A stretch of 64,000 nucleotides of DNA from Phreatobacter cathodiphilus (GCF_003008515.1 NZ_CP027668.1:2038001-2102000); one strand, 5' to 3'; positions 45,989 through 56,313 are shown, numbered from the stretch's first letter. Translations and numbers: made by a program. Notes: generated by a model from the sequence alone, not told the origin.

Positions 45989-46814
45989 GCGAGGCCATCC
46001 TCTCCGTCGAGCACCTGACCATGCGCTTCGGCGGCCTCATCGCCGTCAACGACCTCTCCTTCGAGGCGCGCCGCGGCGAGATCACCGCCGTCATCGGGCC
46101 CAACGGCGCCGGCAAGACCACGGTGTTCAACTGCATCACCGGCTTCTACAAGCCGAGCCAGGGGCGCATCACCATGCGCCATCCCGACGGGCGCACCCAC
46201 CTGCTCGAGCGCCTGCCGGACTTCCGCATCTCGCAGGAGGCGAAGGTCGCGCGCACATTCCAGAACATCCGCCTGTTCTCAGGCATGACGGTGCTGGAGA
46301 ACCTTCTGGTGGCCCAGCACAACCCGCTGATGTCCGCCTCCGGCTGGTCGATCGGCGGCATCCTCGGCCTGCCCTCCTATGGCCGCGCCGAGCGCCGGGC
46401 CATCGAGAAGGCGGCCTACTGGCTTGACAAGTGCGGCCTCACCGACCGCGCCGACGATCCTGCCGGCGATCTCTCCTACGGGCCGCAGCGGGCCCTCGAG
46501 ATCGCCCGCGCCATGTGCACCGACCCCGAGCTCCTCTGCCTCGACGAGCCGGCCGCCGGCCTCAACCCGCGCGAGAGCCTGGTGCTCAACGACCTGCTGC
46601 GCTTCATCCGCAAGGAGCACGGCACCTCCCTGCTGCTCATCGAGCACGACATGAGTGTGGTCATGGAAATCTCCGACCACGTCGTCGTCCTCGACTACGG
46701 CATCAAGATCTCCGACGGCACGCCCTCCCAGGTGCGCGAGGACCCCAAGGTCATCGCCGCCTATCTCGGCGTCGACGATTCCGAGGTCGAGAAGGTCGAG
46801 GCGGAGGTCGGGCT

Positions 46815-46818
<4 letters not shown>
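45985..46818 (+). CDS. livG: branched-chain amino-acid-type ABC transporter ATP-binding protein LivG
   Basis: A 277-residue ATPase. It has Walker A GPNGAGKTT, the Q-loop in RTFQNIRLF, the signature LSYGPQRALEIARA, Walker B LLCLDEPAAGL and the switch histidine in IEHDMSV. The LSYGxQR form of the signature is normal for LivG. It starts within the last codons of livM (ATGA overlap) and overlaps livF by 4 bp. Confidence 0.93.
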
Positions 46819-47536
<718 letters not shown>

Positions 47537-47537
<1 letters not shown>

Positions 47538-47917
47538 TGCAGGGCATTCTCTACGAAGAGCCGTCCATCTGGCTGTTCCTGCTGGTGACGCTGGTCCTGG
47601 GCGGCTGGCTCGCCGTGATGACCGGCCGGGCCTGCGCCCAGACCTGGCGCGGCATTCCCGAGACCATCGCCTACCTCCTCGTCCTCGGCCTCGCCGTGCG
47701 CTTCGCCCATTTCGCCCTGTTCGAGGGCACACTGCTGTCGCTGCGCTACTACGTCGTCGACACGGTGATCGTCACCGCCATCGGACTCCTCTCCTGGCGG
47801 GCCACCCGCACCGACCAGATGGTCCACCAGTACTGGTGGCTCTACCAACGCACCGGCCCGCTCACCTGGAGCGAGCGGCCGGTCCCGCTGTCCTCCCCTC
47901 CGGAAAAACCCCGATGA
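47537..47917 (+). CDS. DUF6867 small membrane protein of the liv operon
   Basis: A 126-residue protein with three hydrophobic segments (IWLFLLVTLVLGGWLAVMTG; IPETIAYLLVLGLAVRFAHFALF; YVVDTVIVTAIGLLSW) and a cytoplasmic tail with YWWLYQRTGPLTW. From memory this is the DUF6867 family that follows livF in many Rhizobiales. Its start overlaps the livF stop (TGATG), so coupling to the transporter is tight. A regulatory or accessory role for the permease is a guess. Confidence 0.75.
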
Positions 47918-47977
47918 CGCATCGGTCGCAGCCGGACGGGCTGACAAGTCCCGCAAAAGGGTGTTCGATCCCCGTCA

Positions 47978-47996
47978 AGGACGGCATGGCCGTCCT
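47978..47996 (+). promoter_or_regulatory. tight hairpin between the permease genes and livK
   Basis: AGGACGGC and GCCGTCCT form a perfect 8-bp stem on a 3-nt loop in the 126-bp gap before livK. No T-run follows, so it may stabilise the 3' end of one message or set different levels of binding protein and permease. Confidence 0.45.
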
Positions 47997-48043
47997 CCGC
48001 GAAGGCTCGATCCCCTCGTGACCCCTCTTGGGAAGGATGAGAG

Positions 48044-49174
48044 ATGAAGACCAAACTCCTCGCCGGGCTCACGCTCGGTCTGGGTCTCGCCCTGGCGCTT
48101 CCCGCCCAGGCGCAGATCCGTCTCGGTGTCGCCGGCCCGATCACGGGTCCGAACGCCTCGTTCGGCGCCCAGTTGCGCCACGGTGTCGAACAGGCCGTGG
48201 AAGACATCAATGCCGCCGGCGGCATTCTCGGCCAGCGCATCCAGCTCTCGGTCGGTGACGACGTCTCCGATCCCCGCCAGGGCGTGAGCGTCGCCAACAA
48301 GTTCGTCGGCGACGGCGTCAAGTTCGTCGTCGGCCACTTCAACTCGGGCGTGTCGATCCCCTCCTCCGAGGTCTATGCGGAGAACGGCATCGTCGCCATC
48401 ACCCCCGCCTCGACCAATCCGCGCTACACCGAGCGCGGCCTCTGGAACGTCTTCCGCACCTGCGGCCGCGACGACCAGCAGGGCGCGGTGGCCGGCGCCT
48501 ATCTCGCCCGCCAGTTCGCCGGCAAGCGCGTGGCCATCGTCCACGACAAGACCACCTACGGCAAAGGCCTCGCCGACGAGACGCAGAAGGCGATGAACGC
48601 CGCCGGCCTCAAGGAGGTGATCTACGAAGGCGTCAACACCGGCGAGAAGGACTTCTCGGCGTTGATCTCCAAGCTCAAGGCGGCGAACGTCGACGTCGTC
48701 TACTGGGGCGGCCTGCACACCGAGGGCGGCCTCATCGTTCGCCAGATGCGCGACCAGGGCGTCGCCGCCCCGCTGATGTCGGGTGACGGCATCGCCGACA
48801 ACGAGTTCGCCGCCATCGCCGGCCCCGGCGCCACCGGCACGCTCATGACCTTCCCGCCGGACCCGCGCAACCGCCCCGAGGCGCGCGCCATCGTCGAGAA
48901 GTTCCGCACCGCCCGTCGCTTCGAGCCGCAGGCCTACACGCTCTACAGCTACGCCGCCGTGCAGATCTTCCAGCAGGCGGCTGTCGCCACCAACTCGGTC
49001 GACCCCAAGAAGATCGCCGAGTTCATGCGCACCGGCCACGTCTTCAAGACGGTGATCGGCGACATCTCCTATGACAAGAAGGGCGACATCACCCGCGCCG
49101 ACTACGTCATGTACACCTGGCGCGCCGGCCCGGACGGCAAGGTCTCCTACTTCGAGAACCCGACGACCAACTGA
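48044..49174 (+). CDS. livK: branched-chain amino-acid-type ABC transporter substrate-binding protein
   Basis: A 376-residue periplasmic binding protein (type I fold). The signal peptide ends at LPAQAQIR. IRLGVAGPITGPNASFGAQLRHGVEQAVEDINAAGGILGQ is the Leu/Ile/Val-binding protein start, followed by VVGHFNSGVSIPSSEVYAENGI and KRVAIVHDKTTYGKGLADET. The ligand of this member is not certain; relatives bind branched-chain or aromatic amino acids. The ATG has GGAAGGATGAGAG ahead. A strong terminator follows. Confidence 0.92.
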   Translation: MKTKLLAGLTLGLGLALALPAQAQIRLGVAGPITGPNASFGAQLRHGVEQAVEDINAAGGILGQRIQLSVGDDVSDPRQGVSVANKFVGDGVKFVVGHFNSGVSIPSSEVYAENGIVAITPASTNPRYTERGLWNVFRTCGRDDQQGAVAGAYLARQFAGKRVAIVHDKTTYGKGLADETQKAMNAAGLKEVIYEGVNTGEKDFSALISKLKAANVDVVYWGGLHTEGGLIVRQMRDQGVAAPLMSGDGIADNEFAAIAGPGATGTLMTFPPDPRNRPEARAIVEKFRTARRFEPQAYTLYSYAAVQIFQQAAVATNSVDPKKIAEFMRTGHVFKTVIGDISYDKKGDITRADYVMYTWRAGPDGKVSYFENPTTN

Positions 49175-49207
49175 TCGTCCCGCCCAAGGCGGACTTGGGA
49201 AAACGAC

Positions 49208-49238
49208 GCCCGCCCGGCTGCAACCGGGCGGGCTTTTT
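49208..49238 (+). terminator. intrinsic terminator of the liv operon
   Basis: GCCCGCCCGG (49208-49217) pairs perfectly with CCGGGCGGGC (49224-49233) on a 6-nt loop, followed by five T (49234-49238). It is a textbook intrinsic terminator. Confidence 0.92.
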
Positions 49239-49300
49239 CATGTCCCGCAGCCGTGGACCTCGGGAATTCCGGTTCCGCGGAGCGACCCGAAAGGCGGCCG

Positions 49301-50035
49301 TCAGCCGATCGCCCCGAGGGCCGGGAAGGTCTCGAGCAGCCAGAAGGCGACCGTCGACATCTGGCCGGTCAGGAAGGCGAGCCCGGTGAGCACGAGGAGC
49401 CCGCCCATCACCATCTCCACCACGCGCAGCCGGCCGCGCATGGAGGCGGCGAAGCGCAGGAAGGGCTTGATGGCGAAGGCGGCGAGGACGAAGGGAATGC
49501 CGAGGCCGAGGGAATAGACCGCCAGCAGCAGGGCGCCCTTGTGCAGCGTCATCTCGGACGCCGCCACCGCCAGGATCGCGGCGAGCACCGGGCCGATGCA
49601 GGGCGTCCAGCCGAAGGCGAAGGCGAGGCCCATGAGATAGGCCCCCGTCGGGCCCGCCTTGGGCGGGGCCATGTCGATCTTCGCCTGGCGGTAGAGCAGC
49701 GGGATGCGGAACAGGCCGAGGAAGTGCAGGCCCATGACGATGATCACCACGCCCGCAACCATCGACAGGGTGCCCGAGTAGATGCGCACATAATGGCCGA
49801 TCAGCGAGGCCGAGGCCCCCATGGCGACGAAGACGGTGGAAAAACCGGCGACGAAGACGAGGGCCAGCATCACGGCGCGGCGCACGAGAGACGGGTTCGC
49901 CTCGGCTTCGGCCAGGTCGTCCAGCGTCGCACCGGTGAGATAGACGAGGTAGGGCGGCACCAGCGGCAGCACGCAGGGGGACAGGAAACTCACGAGGCCC
50001 GCGAGCAGGGCCGCGGTGAGGGTGACGTCAGGCAT
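49301..50035 (-). CDS. ccdA: cytochrome c biogenesis protein CcdA
   Basis: A 244-residue six-TM protein of the CcdA/DsbD-beta family. The two redox-active cysteines are in SFLSPCVLPLVPPYLVYLTG in TM1 and AFGWTPCIGPVLAAIL in TM4. It moves electrons from cytoplasmic thioredoxin to periplasmic thiol proteins, for cytochrome c maturation or disulfide reduction. It stands alone, without other ccm genes, which is common in Rhizobiales. Confidence 0.9.
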   Translation of the reverse strand: MPDVTLTAALLAGLVSFLSPCVLPLVPPYLVYLTGATLDDLAEAEANPSLVRRAVMLALVFVAGFSTVFVAMGASASLIGHYVRIYSGTLSMVAGVVIIVMGLHFLGLFRIPLLYRQAKIDMAPPKAGPTGAYLMGLAFAFGWTPCIGPVLAAILAVAASEMTLHKGALLLAVYSLGLGIPFVLAAFAIKPFLRFAASMRGRLRVVEMVMGGLLVLTGLAFLTGQMSTVAFWLLETFPALGAIG

Positions 50036-50177
50036 TCCGGTTCCGCCCCGCTTGCAGCCGCCGCCGCAGGTCGTTCATTCAGGGGTGTCTATATGTGCGG
50101 CGGACGTGACGGAAGCGTTGACTTGCCCCAATCGCAGAGGCGTGATGCCGCGTGATGATCCCCGACGGCACCGCAGC

Positions 50178-51170
50178 ATGACATCCAACAGCCTCACCGA
50201 CATCGCCGGCCTCAAGGTCGGCCACGCCACCGATCTCGCCCGCGGAACCGGCACCACCGCCATCGTCTTCGACCGGCCCGCCGTCTGTGCCGTCGACGTG
50301 CGCGGCGGCGCGCCGGGAAGCCGCGACACGGAGCTCCTGCGGCCCGACAAGACCGTGCAGACGGTGGACGCCGTGGTGCTCTCCGGCGGTTCCGCCTTCG
50401 GCCTCGACGCCTGCGGCGGGGTCAGCGCCTGGCTCGCCGAGAACGGCCGGGGCTTCGCCATCGGTTCCATGCTGGTGCCGATCGTGCCCGGCGCCATCGT
50501 CTTCGACCTGCTCTCCGGCGGCGACAAGGCGTGGGGCCGCTTCTCGCCCTATCGCGACCTCGGCTATCAGGCGGCCGCCGCCGCCACCGCCGCTCCCGTG
50601 GCGCTCGGCACCGTCGGCGCCGGCACCGGCGCCACCACGGCCGACCTCAAGGGCGGCGTCGGCTCGGCCTCGGCCGTCTCCGCCACCGGCCACCGGGTCG
50701 GGGCCATCGTCATCGTCAACGCGGTCGGCAGCGCCACCATCGGCGCCTCGGGCCATTTCTGGTCTGCGACGGACGAGGTCGGCGCCGAGTTCGGCGGCCG
50801 CGGCCTGCCCAGCCCCTGGCCGGCGGACGCCCATGCGCTGAAGCTGAAGGGCGCGCGCCCGGAAAACACCACCATCGCCCTCGTCGTCACCGACGCCGTG
50901 CTCGACAAGGGCCAGGCGACCCATCTCGCCGTCATGGCGCAGGACGGGCTCGGCCGCGCCATCCGCCCGATCCACACGCCGCTCGACGGCGACACGGTCT
51001 TCGCCGCCGCCACCGGCGCCGTACCGGTCGCCGACTATGCCCGCGACATGGCGGTGCTCGGCTTCACCGCCGCTTCCGTTCTCGCCCGCGCCTGCGCCAG
51101 GGCAGTGTTCGAGGCCGAAGCCCTGCCCTTCCCCGGCGCCCTGCCCTCCTGGAAGAGCCGCTTCGGCTGA
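50178..51170 (+). CDS. P1 family peptidase (DmpA-like aminopeptidase)
   Basis: A 330-residue Ntn-hydrolase of the DmpA/NylC P1 family. LTDIAGLKVGHATDLARGTGTTAI is the family start, followed by VVLSGGSAFGLDACGGVSAWLAENGRG, GTVGAGTGATTADLKGGVGSAS and AIVIVNAVGSATI near residue 190, around the self-cleavage point. Such enzymes self-process and act as D- or beta-aminopeptidases, or on nylon oligomers. The ATG at 50178 fits the family start; a longer frame upstream lacks similarity. Confidence 0.85.
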   Translation: MTSNSLTDIAGLKVGHATDLARGTGTTAIVFDRPAVCAVDVRGGAPGSRDTELLRPDKTVQTVDAVVLSGGSAFGLDACGGVSAWLAENGRGFAIGSMLVPIVPGAIVFDLLSGGDKAWGRFSPYRDLGYQAAAAATAAPVALGTVGAGTGATTADLKGGVGSASAVSATGHRVGAIVIVNAVGSATIGASGHFWSATDEVGAEFGGRGLPSPWPADAHALKLKGARPENTTIALVVTDAVLDKGQATHLAVMAQDGLGRAIRPIHTPLDGDTVFAAATGAVPVADYARDMAVLGFTAASVLARACARAVFEAEALPFPGALPSWKSRFG

Positions 51171-51276
51171 GGCCCCTTTACCGAGGCTTCACCACCCGGA
51201 GAGCGAAAGCTCGCAACGGCCGCCCGGCTGTGGCTTTGTGGCTCCCGGACGGGGTGGACACCAGGAGGTGCCGCCC

Positions 51277-51579
51277 ATGATGAGCACGACAGGCCCCAGC
51301 GCCGCAGGGATCGATACGACCCGGCGTGCGGATGAATATCGCCGCGCCGAAGAGGCGCGCCGGGCGGAAGAGGCGCGCCTCGCGCAGGAAGCCGCGGAAG
51401 CTGAAGGCAAAGCCGTCGGCTCCTCCACGACCACCCGGACCGAGGACCCCGCCGTCGTCTACGACAGCCGCATCGCCGAGATGCGCCGCGCCGCCGAGGC
51501 TGCGGAGCGGCAGCCCACCCGATCCCCCAATGCCGCCGCGGTCATGCCTTCGGCCCGCATGTTCGACATCACCGTCTGA
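51277..51579 (+). CDS. small unknown protein, FDITV-type paralogue 1
   Basis: A 100-residue, highly charged protein with a repetitive central helix (RRADEYRRAEEARRAEEARL). Its C-terminal half shares a pattern with the next gene: DPAVVYDSRIAEMRRAAEAA and, at the end, SARMFDITV. AGGAGG lies eight bases before the ATG. It has no signal peptide or known domain. The two genes are 110 bp apart, in the same direction. Confidence 0.6.
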   Translation: MMSTTGPSAAGIDTTRRADEYRRAEEARRAEEARLAQEAAEAEGKAVGSSTTTRTEDPAVVYDSRIAEMRRAAEAAERQPTRSPNAAAVMPSARMFDITV

Positions 51580-51689
51580 AGCGGCGTTTACCGCCTCTTC
51601 ACCATGTCCGGACGGATGGCGCGCGGGCGGGTAACGACACCGCCCCGCGCCCCGAAGCACGAGGCGTCACTCACCGGACGTGTCGCCCC

Positions 51690-51953
51690 ATGATCGAGAT
51701 GGTCAACGGCTATCCCTGCGCCGACTGCACGGACGTCAGCAACGCCAAGCGCGGGCTCGATCCCGAGAACCCGACCCGCGATCCGGTGAAGCAGGAACAG
51801 CTCGACAGGAAGGCCGGCCGCGTGCCGGAGCCCGCCGTGGTCTATGAGGGGCGTCTCGCCGACATGATCCGCGCCGGGGAGGCTGTCCTCCCGGCTCCCG
51901 CAGGGTCCGCCGCCTATCCGCCCGCGGCCCGGCTCTTCGACATCACCGTCTGA
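51690..51953 (+). CDS. small unknown protein, FDITV-type paralogue 2
   Basis: An 87-residue protein. A short N-terminal part contains a CxxC pair (YPCADCTDVS), then EPAVVYEGRLADMIRAGEAV and the terminal AARLFDITV match paralogue 1. The upstream leader GTCACTCACCGGACGTGTC has no clear ribosome-binding site. Its last 11 bases overlap the convergent DJ-1/PfpI gene. Function unknown. Confidence 0.6.
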   Translation: MIEMVNGYPCADCTDVSNAKRGLDPENPTRDPVKQEQLDRKAGRVPEPAVVYEGRLADMIRAGEAVLPAPAGSAAYPPAARLFDITV

Positions 51954-52620
51954 GGGCGGCGGCCGCGCGCTCGGATATGGCCCGTCGCTCGGCGAGGAAA
52001 GGCTTCAGTCCCTCGCGGACGGTTGCGACCATCTCAGCAGGCGCCGAGGCCGGGCTGCCGCCGGAATAGGGCGGCGCCGGATCATATTCCATGAACAGCT
52101 GCGCCTGCCGGGCCCGCTCCTCGCCGAACAGCAGGGCGGCGAGCGTCAGGGCGAAATCGATGCCGGAGGTGACCCCGGCGCCGCTGACGCGGTCCCGGTC
52201 CACCACCACGCGCTCCGCCACCGGCGTCACGCCGAAAAGCGCCAGCTGATCGATGGACGACCAGTGGCAAGTCGCCCGGTAGCCGGTCATCAGGCCGGCG
52301 GCCGCGAGGACCAGCGACCCCGTGCAGACCGATGTGATCCACTGCGCACCGGCCGCCTGCCGGCGCAGGAAGTCGAGCGTCTCGGCATCCTCCATGACGC
52401 CCATCTGCCCCGGCCCGCCCGGCACGAAGAGAATGTCGGCCTGCGGGCAATCGGCGAAGGTCGCCGACGGCAGGATCTTCAGCCCGGAGGCGTCCGTCAC
52501 CGGGTCCATCGTCTTCCAGACGAGATGGACCTTCAGCTCCTTGAACCGCGTGAACACCTCGAAGGGACCGGTGAGGTCCAGCTGGGTGAGCCGCGGAAAC
52601 AGGAGCATGACGACGTTCAT
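51943..52620 (-). CDS. DJ-1/PfpI family protein (isonitrile hydratase-like)
   Basis: A 225-residue type I glutamine-amidotransferase-like protein. VMLLFPRLTQLDLTGPFEVFTRF at the start, ILFVPGGPGQMG, and the nucleophile elbow SVCTGSLVLAAAGLMTG match the GlxA/isonitrile hydratase group; there is no AraC-type HTH tail. ATCHWSSIDQLALFG is also typical. The substrate is not known. It follows the DadA-like gene by 5 bp on the same strand, so the two are cotranscribed. Confidence 0.85.
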   Translation of the reverse strand: MNVVMLLFPRLTQLDLTGPFEVFTRFKELKVHLVWKTMDPVTDASGLKILPSATFADCPQADILFVPGGPGQMGVMEDAETLDFLRRQAAGAQWITSVCTGSLVLAAAGLMTGYRATCHWSSIDQLALFGVTPVAERVVVDRDRVSGAGVTSGIDFALTLAALLFGEERARQAQLFMEYDPAPPYSGGSPASAPAEMVATVREGLKPFLAERRAISERAAAALRR

Positions 52621-52625
52621 GGGCG

Positions 52626-53870
52626 TCACCAGCGGTCGATGCGGTAGGGCGAGAGGTCCAGCGGCTGCGGCGCGCCCTGCATGGCGATGGCGAGTGCCTT
52701 GCCGGTGGCGGGGCCCAGCGTGAAGCCCCAGTGACCGTGGCCGAAGGCGAACCACAGGCCCTCGTGGCGCGGCGCCGGCCCGACGACGGGGCGCGAATCC
52801 GGCGTCGCCGGCCGCCGCCCCATCCAGGGCTCCGCCTCCACCGGCTCGCCGAGGTCGAACAGATCCTTGGCATGGGCGAAGGCGCGCTCCACCTGCACCG
52901 GCGTCGCCGGCGCGTCGGGCAGCGCGATCTCGACGCCGGTGGTCAGCCGGATGCCCTGCTCCATCGGGCAGAGCACGTAGCCGACGTCCTCGTCGCAGAC
53001 CTGGCGGTTGAGGAAGGCGTTGCCGGCGGGCTTGTAGTGGCGGTGATAGCCGCGCTTGGCCGAGAGCGGCACCGAATAGCCGAACTTCGCCACCAGCGCC
53101 TTCGACCAGATGCCGAGCGCGACGACCACCTGCCGGGCCGTGACCGGGCCGTCCGCCGTCTGCACGCGATAGCCGCCGGCCACCTTCTCCAGCGTCATGG
53201 CGTCGCCGATGACGAAACGGCCGCCCCGGCTCACATAGGCTTCCGCATAGGCCTTGGTGACGCCGCCGGGGTTCGACACGGTGTCGGCACCCTTGCACCA
53301 GATGGAGCCGGCGAAGGCGCCCTTGAGGTGCGGCTCCAGCTCCAGCGTCTCGTCATGGGTGAGCTTGACGTTGTCGATGCCGAATTCCCGCGCCAGAGCG
53401 AGGCGGCGGTCCTGCGCCGCCAGGCTCTCGGGGCGGCGATAGAGCTCCAGCCAGCCCGTCTGGCGGAAATAGCGCTCGGCCCCCGCCACCGCCATCAGCT
53501 CGCGATGGGTCTCCACCGCCTGGGCGAAGAAGGGCCGCATCACCCGCGCCGTCTCCTCGAGCTTGGCCGGTGCCGACCAGCGCCAGTAGTCGAACATCCA
53601 GCGGGCGACCTTCGGCAGCGCGCCGACATGGTAGTGCGAGGCCGTCTGCCTGTTCAGCGCATGCTGGAACAGCGTGGGAACGTCGCGCGGCATGGCGACG
53701 GGATAGAGATTGCCGCCGTCGATGACGCCGGAATTGCCGTAGCTCGTCTCCTCGCCCGGCTGGCGCCTGTCGACCAGAACCACGTTCAGTCCGCGCATGC
53801 GGGCATGGAGGGCCGTCGAGACGCCGACCATGCCGGCGCCGAGAACGATTACGTCGTGAATGTCGGTCAT
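52626..53870 (-). CDS. D-amino-acid dehydrogenase-like FAD oxidoreductase
   Basis: A 414-residue DadA-type flavoprotein of the DAO family. [21 protein letters not shown] near residue 8 is the FAD motif, followed by [21 protein letters not shown] and [18 protein letters not shown] near the C-terminus, as in D-amino-acid dehydrogenase DadA. Such enzymes oxidise D-amino acids to 2-oxo acids with electrons passed to quinone. No alanine racemase or amino-acid regulator is close. The ATG is at 53870. Confidence 0.85.
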   Translation of the reverse strand: MTDIHDVIVLGAGMVGVSTALHARMRGLNVVLVDRRQPGEETSYGNSGVIDGGNLYPVAMPRDVPTLFQHALNRQTASHYHVGALPKVARWMFDYWRWSAPAKLEETARVMRPFFAQAVETHRELMAVAGAERYFRQTGWLELYRRPESLAAQDRRLALAREFGIDNVKLTHDETLELEPHLKGAFAGSIWCKGADTVSNPGGVTKAYAEAYVSRGGRFVIGDAMTLEKVAGGYRVQTADGPVTARQVVVALGIWSKALVAKFGYSVPLSAKRGYHRHYKPAGNAFLNRQVCDEDVGYVLCPMEQGIRLTTGVEIALPDAPATPVQVERAFAHAKDLFDLGEPVEAEPWMGRRPATPDSRPVVGPAPRHEGLWFAFGHGHWGFTLGPATGKALAIAMQGAPQPLDLSPYRIDRW

Positions 53871-54016
53871 TGATCCGTCGCTGCGGGCATGGCTGTCTGG
53901 GGGCGGCGCAACATTGCCGGGGAGCCGACGGTATCGCAAGCGATGGCAGCCCCTCGTTGCCCGCGCACCTTGCCGCGTGCTACCCGGCGCCTCGGCCCTC
54001 CCGCGAGACCCCTGCC

Positions 54017-54700
54017 ATGACCCGCCCCGTGCTCATCGCCCCCTCAATCCTCGCCGCCGACTTCTCGAAGCTCGGCGAGGAGGTGCGCGCCGTCGACGCC
54101 GCCGGCGCCGACTGGATCCATCTCGACGTGATGGACGGCCATTTCGTGCCCAACATCACCTTCGGGCCGGACGTGGTGAAGGCGCTGCGCCCCCATACGG
54201 CCAAGGTCTTCGACGTCCATCTGATGATCGCGCCCACGGACCCCTATCTCGAGGCCTTCGCCCGCGCCGGCGCCGACGTCATCACCGTCCATGCCGAGGC
54301 GGGCGCCCATCTCCACCGCTCGCTGCAGGCGATCCGCGCGCTCGGCAAGAAGGCCGGCGTGGCGCTGAACCCGGCGACCCCCGCGAGCGCCATCGCCCAT
54401 GTGCTCGACCTCGTCGACCTCGTCCTCGTCATGACCGTGAACCCCGGCTTCGGCGGCCAGGCCTTCATCGCCTCCCAGGTCGAGAAGATCGCCGAGATCC
54501 GGCAGATGGTGGCGGGCCGCGACATCGTCATCGAGGTGGACGGCGGCGTGACGCCCGACACCGCCCCGCTGGTTGCAGCCGCCGGGGCGACGGTGCTCGT
54601 CGCCGGCTCCGCGGTGTTCAAGGGCGGCCCGGCCCAGTACGGCGCCGCCATCTCCGCCATCCGCTCCACCGCCGAGACCGCCCGCGGCACGATGGTGTGA
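54017..54700 (+). CDS. rpe: ribulose-phosphate 3-epimerase
   Basis: A 227-residue TIM-barrel enzyme of the pentose phosphate and Calvin pathways, interconverting ribulose 5-phosphate and xylulose 5-phosphate. It shows [34 protein letters not shown] with the metal-binding His and Asp, [18 protein letters not shown] and [11 protein letters not shown]. The ATG at 54017 is the family start. No other Calvin-cycle gene is near. Confidence 0.95.
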   Translation: MTRPVLIAPSILAADFSKLGEEVRAVDAAGADWIHLDVMDGHFVPNITFGPDVVKALRPHTAKVFDVHLMIAPTDPYLEAFARAGADVITVHAEAGAHLHRSLQAIRALGKKAGVALNPATPASAIAHVLDLVDLVLVMTVNPGFGGQAFIASQVEKIAEIRQMVAGRDIVIEVDGGVTPDTAPLVAAAGATVLVAGSAVFKGGPAQYGAAISAIRSTAETARGTMV

Positions 54701-54730
54701 GCGGGATCGCTCGACAGCGTTGAACCGAAG

Positions 54731-54877
54731 CCCCTCACCCTCTCCCCGCAGGCGGGAGAGGGGCAACAGCGTCGCGCCGCTTGCGGCCACGGTGGTGCCC
54801 GGCATCACGGTCACAGGACGGCCGTGACGTCGACGCCCCCCTCTCCCCGCCTGCGGGGAGAGGCGAAGGGTGAGGGG
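54731..54877. repeat. inverted pair of CTCTCCCCGC-type intergenic repeats
   Basis: Copy 1 at 54731-54763 contains CCCTCTCCCCGC-AGGC-GGGAGAGGG; copy 2 at 54836-54877 contains CCTCTCCCCGC-CTGC-GGGGAGAGG and ends GGGTGAGGGGC. Each is a hairpin by itself, and the two face each other. The 278-bp gap between rpe and the amidase gene holds nothing else clear. A related element lies at 42773-42821. Confidence 0.8.
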
Positions 54878-54978
54878 CCGGACCATCGCCCCCCAAGGGC
54901 GACACGTCGTGCCCCGGTCAGGCGCGGGCATGACGAAGCGGCGGGGTTCGCGAAAGATGATCCCCACCTCCGCCCGCT

Positions 54979-55587
54979 CTATCCCCGCTCGAGGATCTGC
55001 GCCGCGACCTCCGCTAGCGGGAAGGCCGGCCCCGGATCGACCTTGCGGCGCGGCGCGATGTCCTCGTGGCCGAGCACCGAGGCAAAGCCGTAGGCGGCCC
55101 GAAGCGCCCGGCCGATCGCGATCGCCGCCGCCACCTGCGCCGCAGGATAGGCATGCCAGCCGGCGTCCGCGCCCTCGTGCCTGTGGCGGGCGACGACCAC
55201 CTCCCCGTCCGGCACCGCCTCGCCCGTCCAGGTCCGCCACCGACCGCCCGCGCCCTTCGCCAGCCGCCCGGCATTGACCATCTCGATGCCGATCGACTGG
55301 CTGTTGAGACCGCTCACCCCCTGCCAGCTGCTCTGCCCGCAGTGCCAGCAGGTGCGGTCGAAGGCCATCATCTGCGTCACCTCGCCCTGGCGGTCGAGGA
55401 CGAGATGGGCAGAGGCCTTGGCGCGCGGATCGAGGAACCACCCGATGGCGGAGCGCGCCGTCAGGCCGGCCGTGTAGTGCAGGATGAGGTGGCGCGGCGT
55501 CATCGCCCGCCCGCCGTGCGGCGACTGGCGGAAGCCGACGGGTCGCCCGTCGAGACACAGCCTGTGATTGAGCACCGAGAAGGACAT
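54979..55587 (-). CDS. N-acetylmuramoyl-L-alanine amidase (AmpD-like)
   Basis: A 202-residue amidase_2 family zinc enzyme. Two zinc ligands are His residues in RHLILHYTAGLT and SVLGHEDIAPRRKVDPGPAF, with the following Asp as the third. RTCWHCGQSSWQGVSGLNSQSIGIEM is the conserved core. It has no signal peptide, so it may act on recycled muropeptides in the cytoplasm, as AmpD does. The ATG at 55587 follows GAGAAGG. Confidence 0.85.
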   Translation of the reverse strand: MSFSVLNHRLCLDGRPVGFRQSPHGGRAMTPRHLILHYTAGLTARSAIGWFLDPRAKASAHLVLDRQGEVTQMMAFDRTCWHCGQSSWQGVSGLNSQSIGIEMVNAGRLAKGAGGRWRTWTGEAVPDGEVVVARHRHEGADAGWHAYPAAQVAAAIAIGRALRAAYGFASVLGHEDIAPRRKVDPGPAFPLAEVAAQILERG

Positions 55588-55719
55588 GGACACCCTCGCA
55601 AAGCCTGGGCCGGCCACCACGGCCGGCCTTCCTCACGAAGGATCGCCCCGCCCTCTCCGGTGGGGATAAGCGTGGCCCGATTCAGTCCCCGTCAACCTCG
55701 TCCGGGCTAGTCTCGCGCC

Positions 55720-56313
55720 ATGGCGACTCGCAGCGCAGCCCTCGACAGAGACGCGGCAGAACCGGCCCGCAAGACCCCGGCCCGGCCCCGGCGCAAGCCG
55801 GCGGGAAAGGCGTCGCGCGCGCCGTCCGCACGCCTTGCAAGGCCCGGCGTCTGGGCGCGCGCGCTGCGCGCCGGGCTCGTCGTCACCGCGGCCGCCTTCC
55901 TCGCCGCGGCGGTGGTGACGCTGATGGCCGGACACGCCCCCTCCTGGCGCAGCCTGTCGGTGGTCTGCCTGCAATCCCTGCCGCTGCTGCCGGGCATGGC
56001 GCTGCTCTGGTGGCTGCTGGAGCGCCTGCGCGCCCGCTTCACCGCCCCGCCGCTCGCCTTGTGGATCGGCCTCGCCTTCGCCGGCACCCTCGCCGTCATG
56101 CTCCTGGCGCCGGGCCTCGTCTTCGCCGTCCACTCCCGCTCCCTCGCCTTTGCCGAGGACCACGACGGCGAGATGTCCTTCCTCCACCACCTGATGGGAG
56201 CCGCCGGCGCGCTCTACCTCTACGCCACCACGGCCTTCCGCCTCTGGTGGCCCTGGGGCGCCGCCCTGCCGGCGCTGGCGGCCCTGCTGTTCTGGCGCCA
56301 GAACCGGCGCTGA
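55720..56313 (+). CDS. hypothetical membrane protein with basic N-terminus
   Basis: A 197-residue protein. Residues 1-45 are basic and disordered (RKTPARPRRKPAGKASRAP); four hydrophobic segments follow (VVTAAAFLAAAVVTLMAG; LPLLPGMALLWWLLERL; LWIGLAFAGTLAVMLLAPG; AAGALYLYATTAF). EDHDGEMSFLHHLMG lies in a loop between the last segments. No family recognised. It precedes purB by 74 bp. Confidence 0.6.
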   Translation: MATRSAALDRDAAEPARKTPARPRRKPAGKASRAPSARLARPGVWARALRAGLVVTAAAFLAAAVVTLMAGHAPSWRSLSVVCLQSLPLLPGMALLWWLLERLRARFTAPPLALWIGLAFAGTLAVMLLAPGLVFAVHSRSLAFAEDHDGEMSFLHHLMGAAGALYLYATTAFRLWWPWGAALPALAALLFWRQNRR

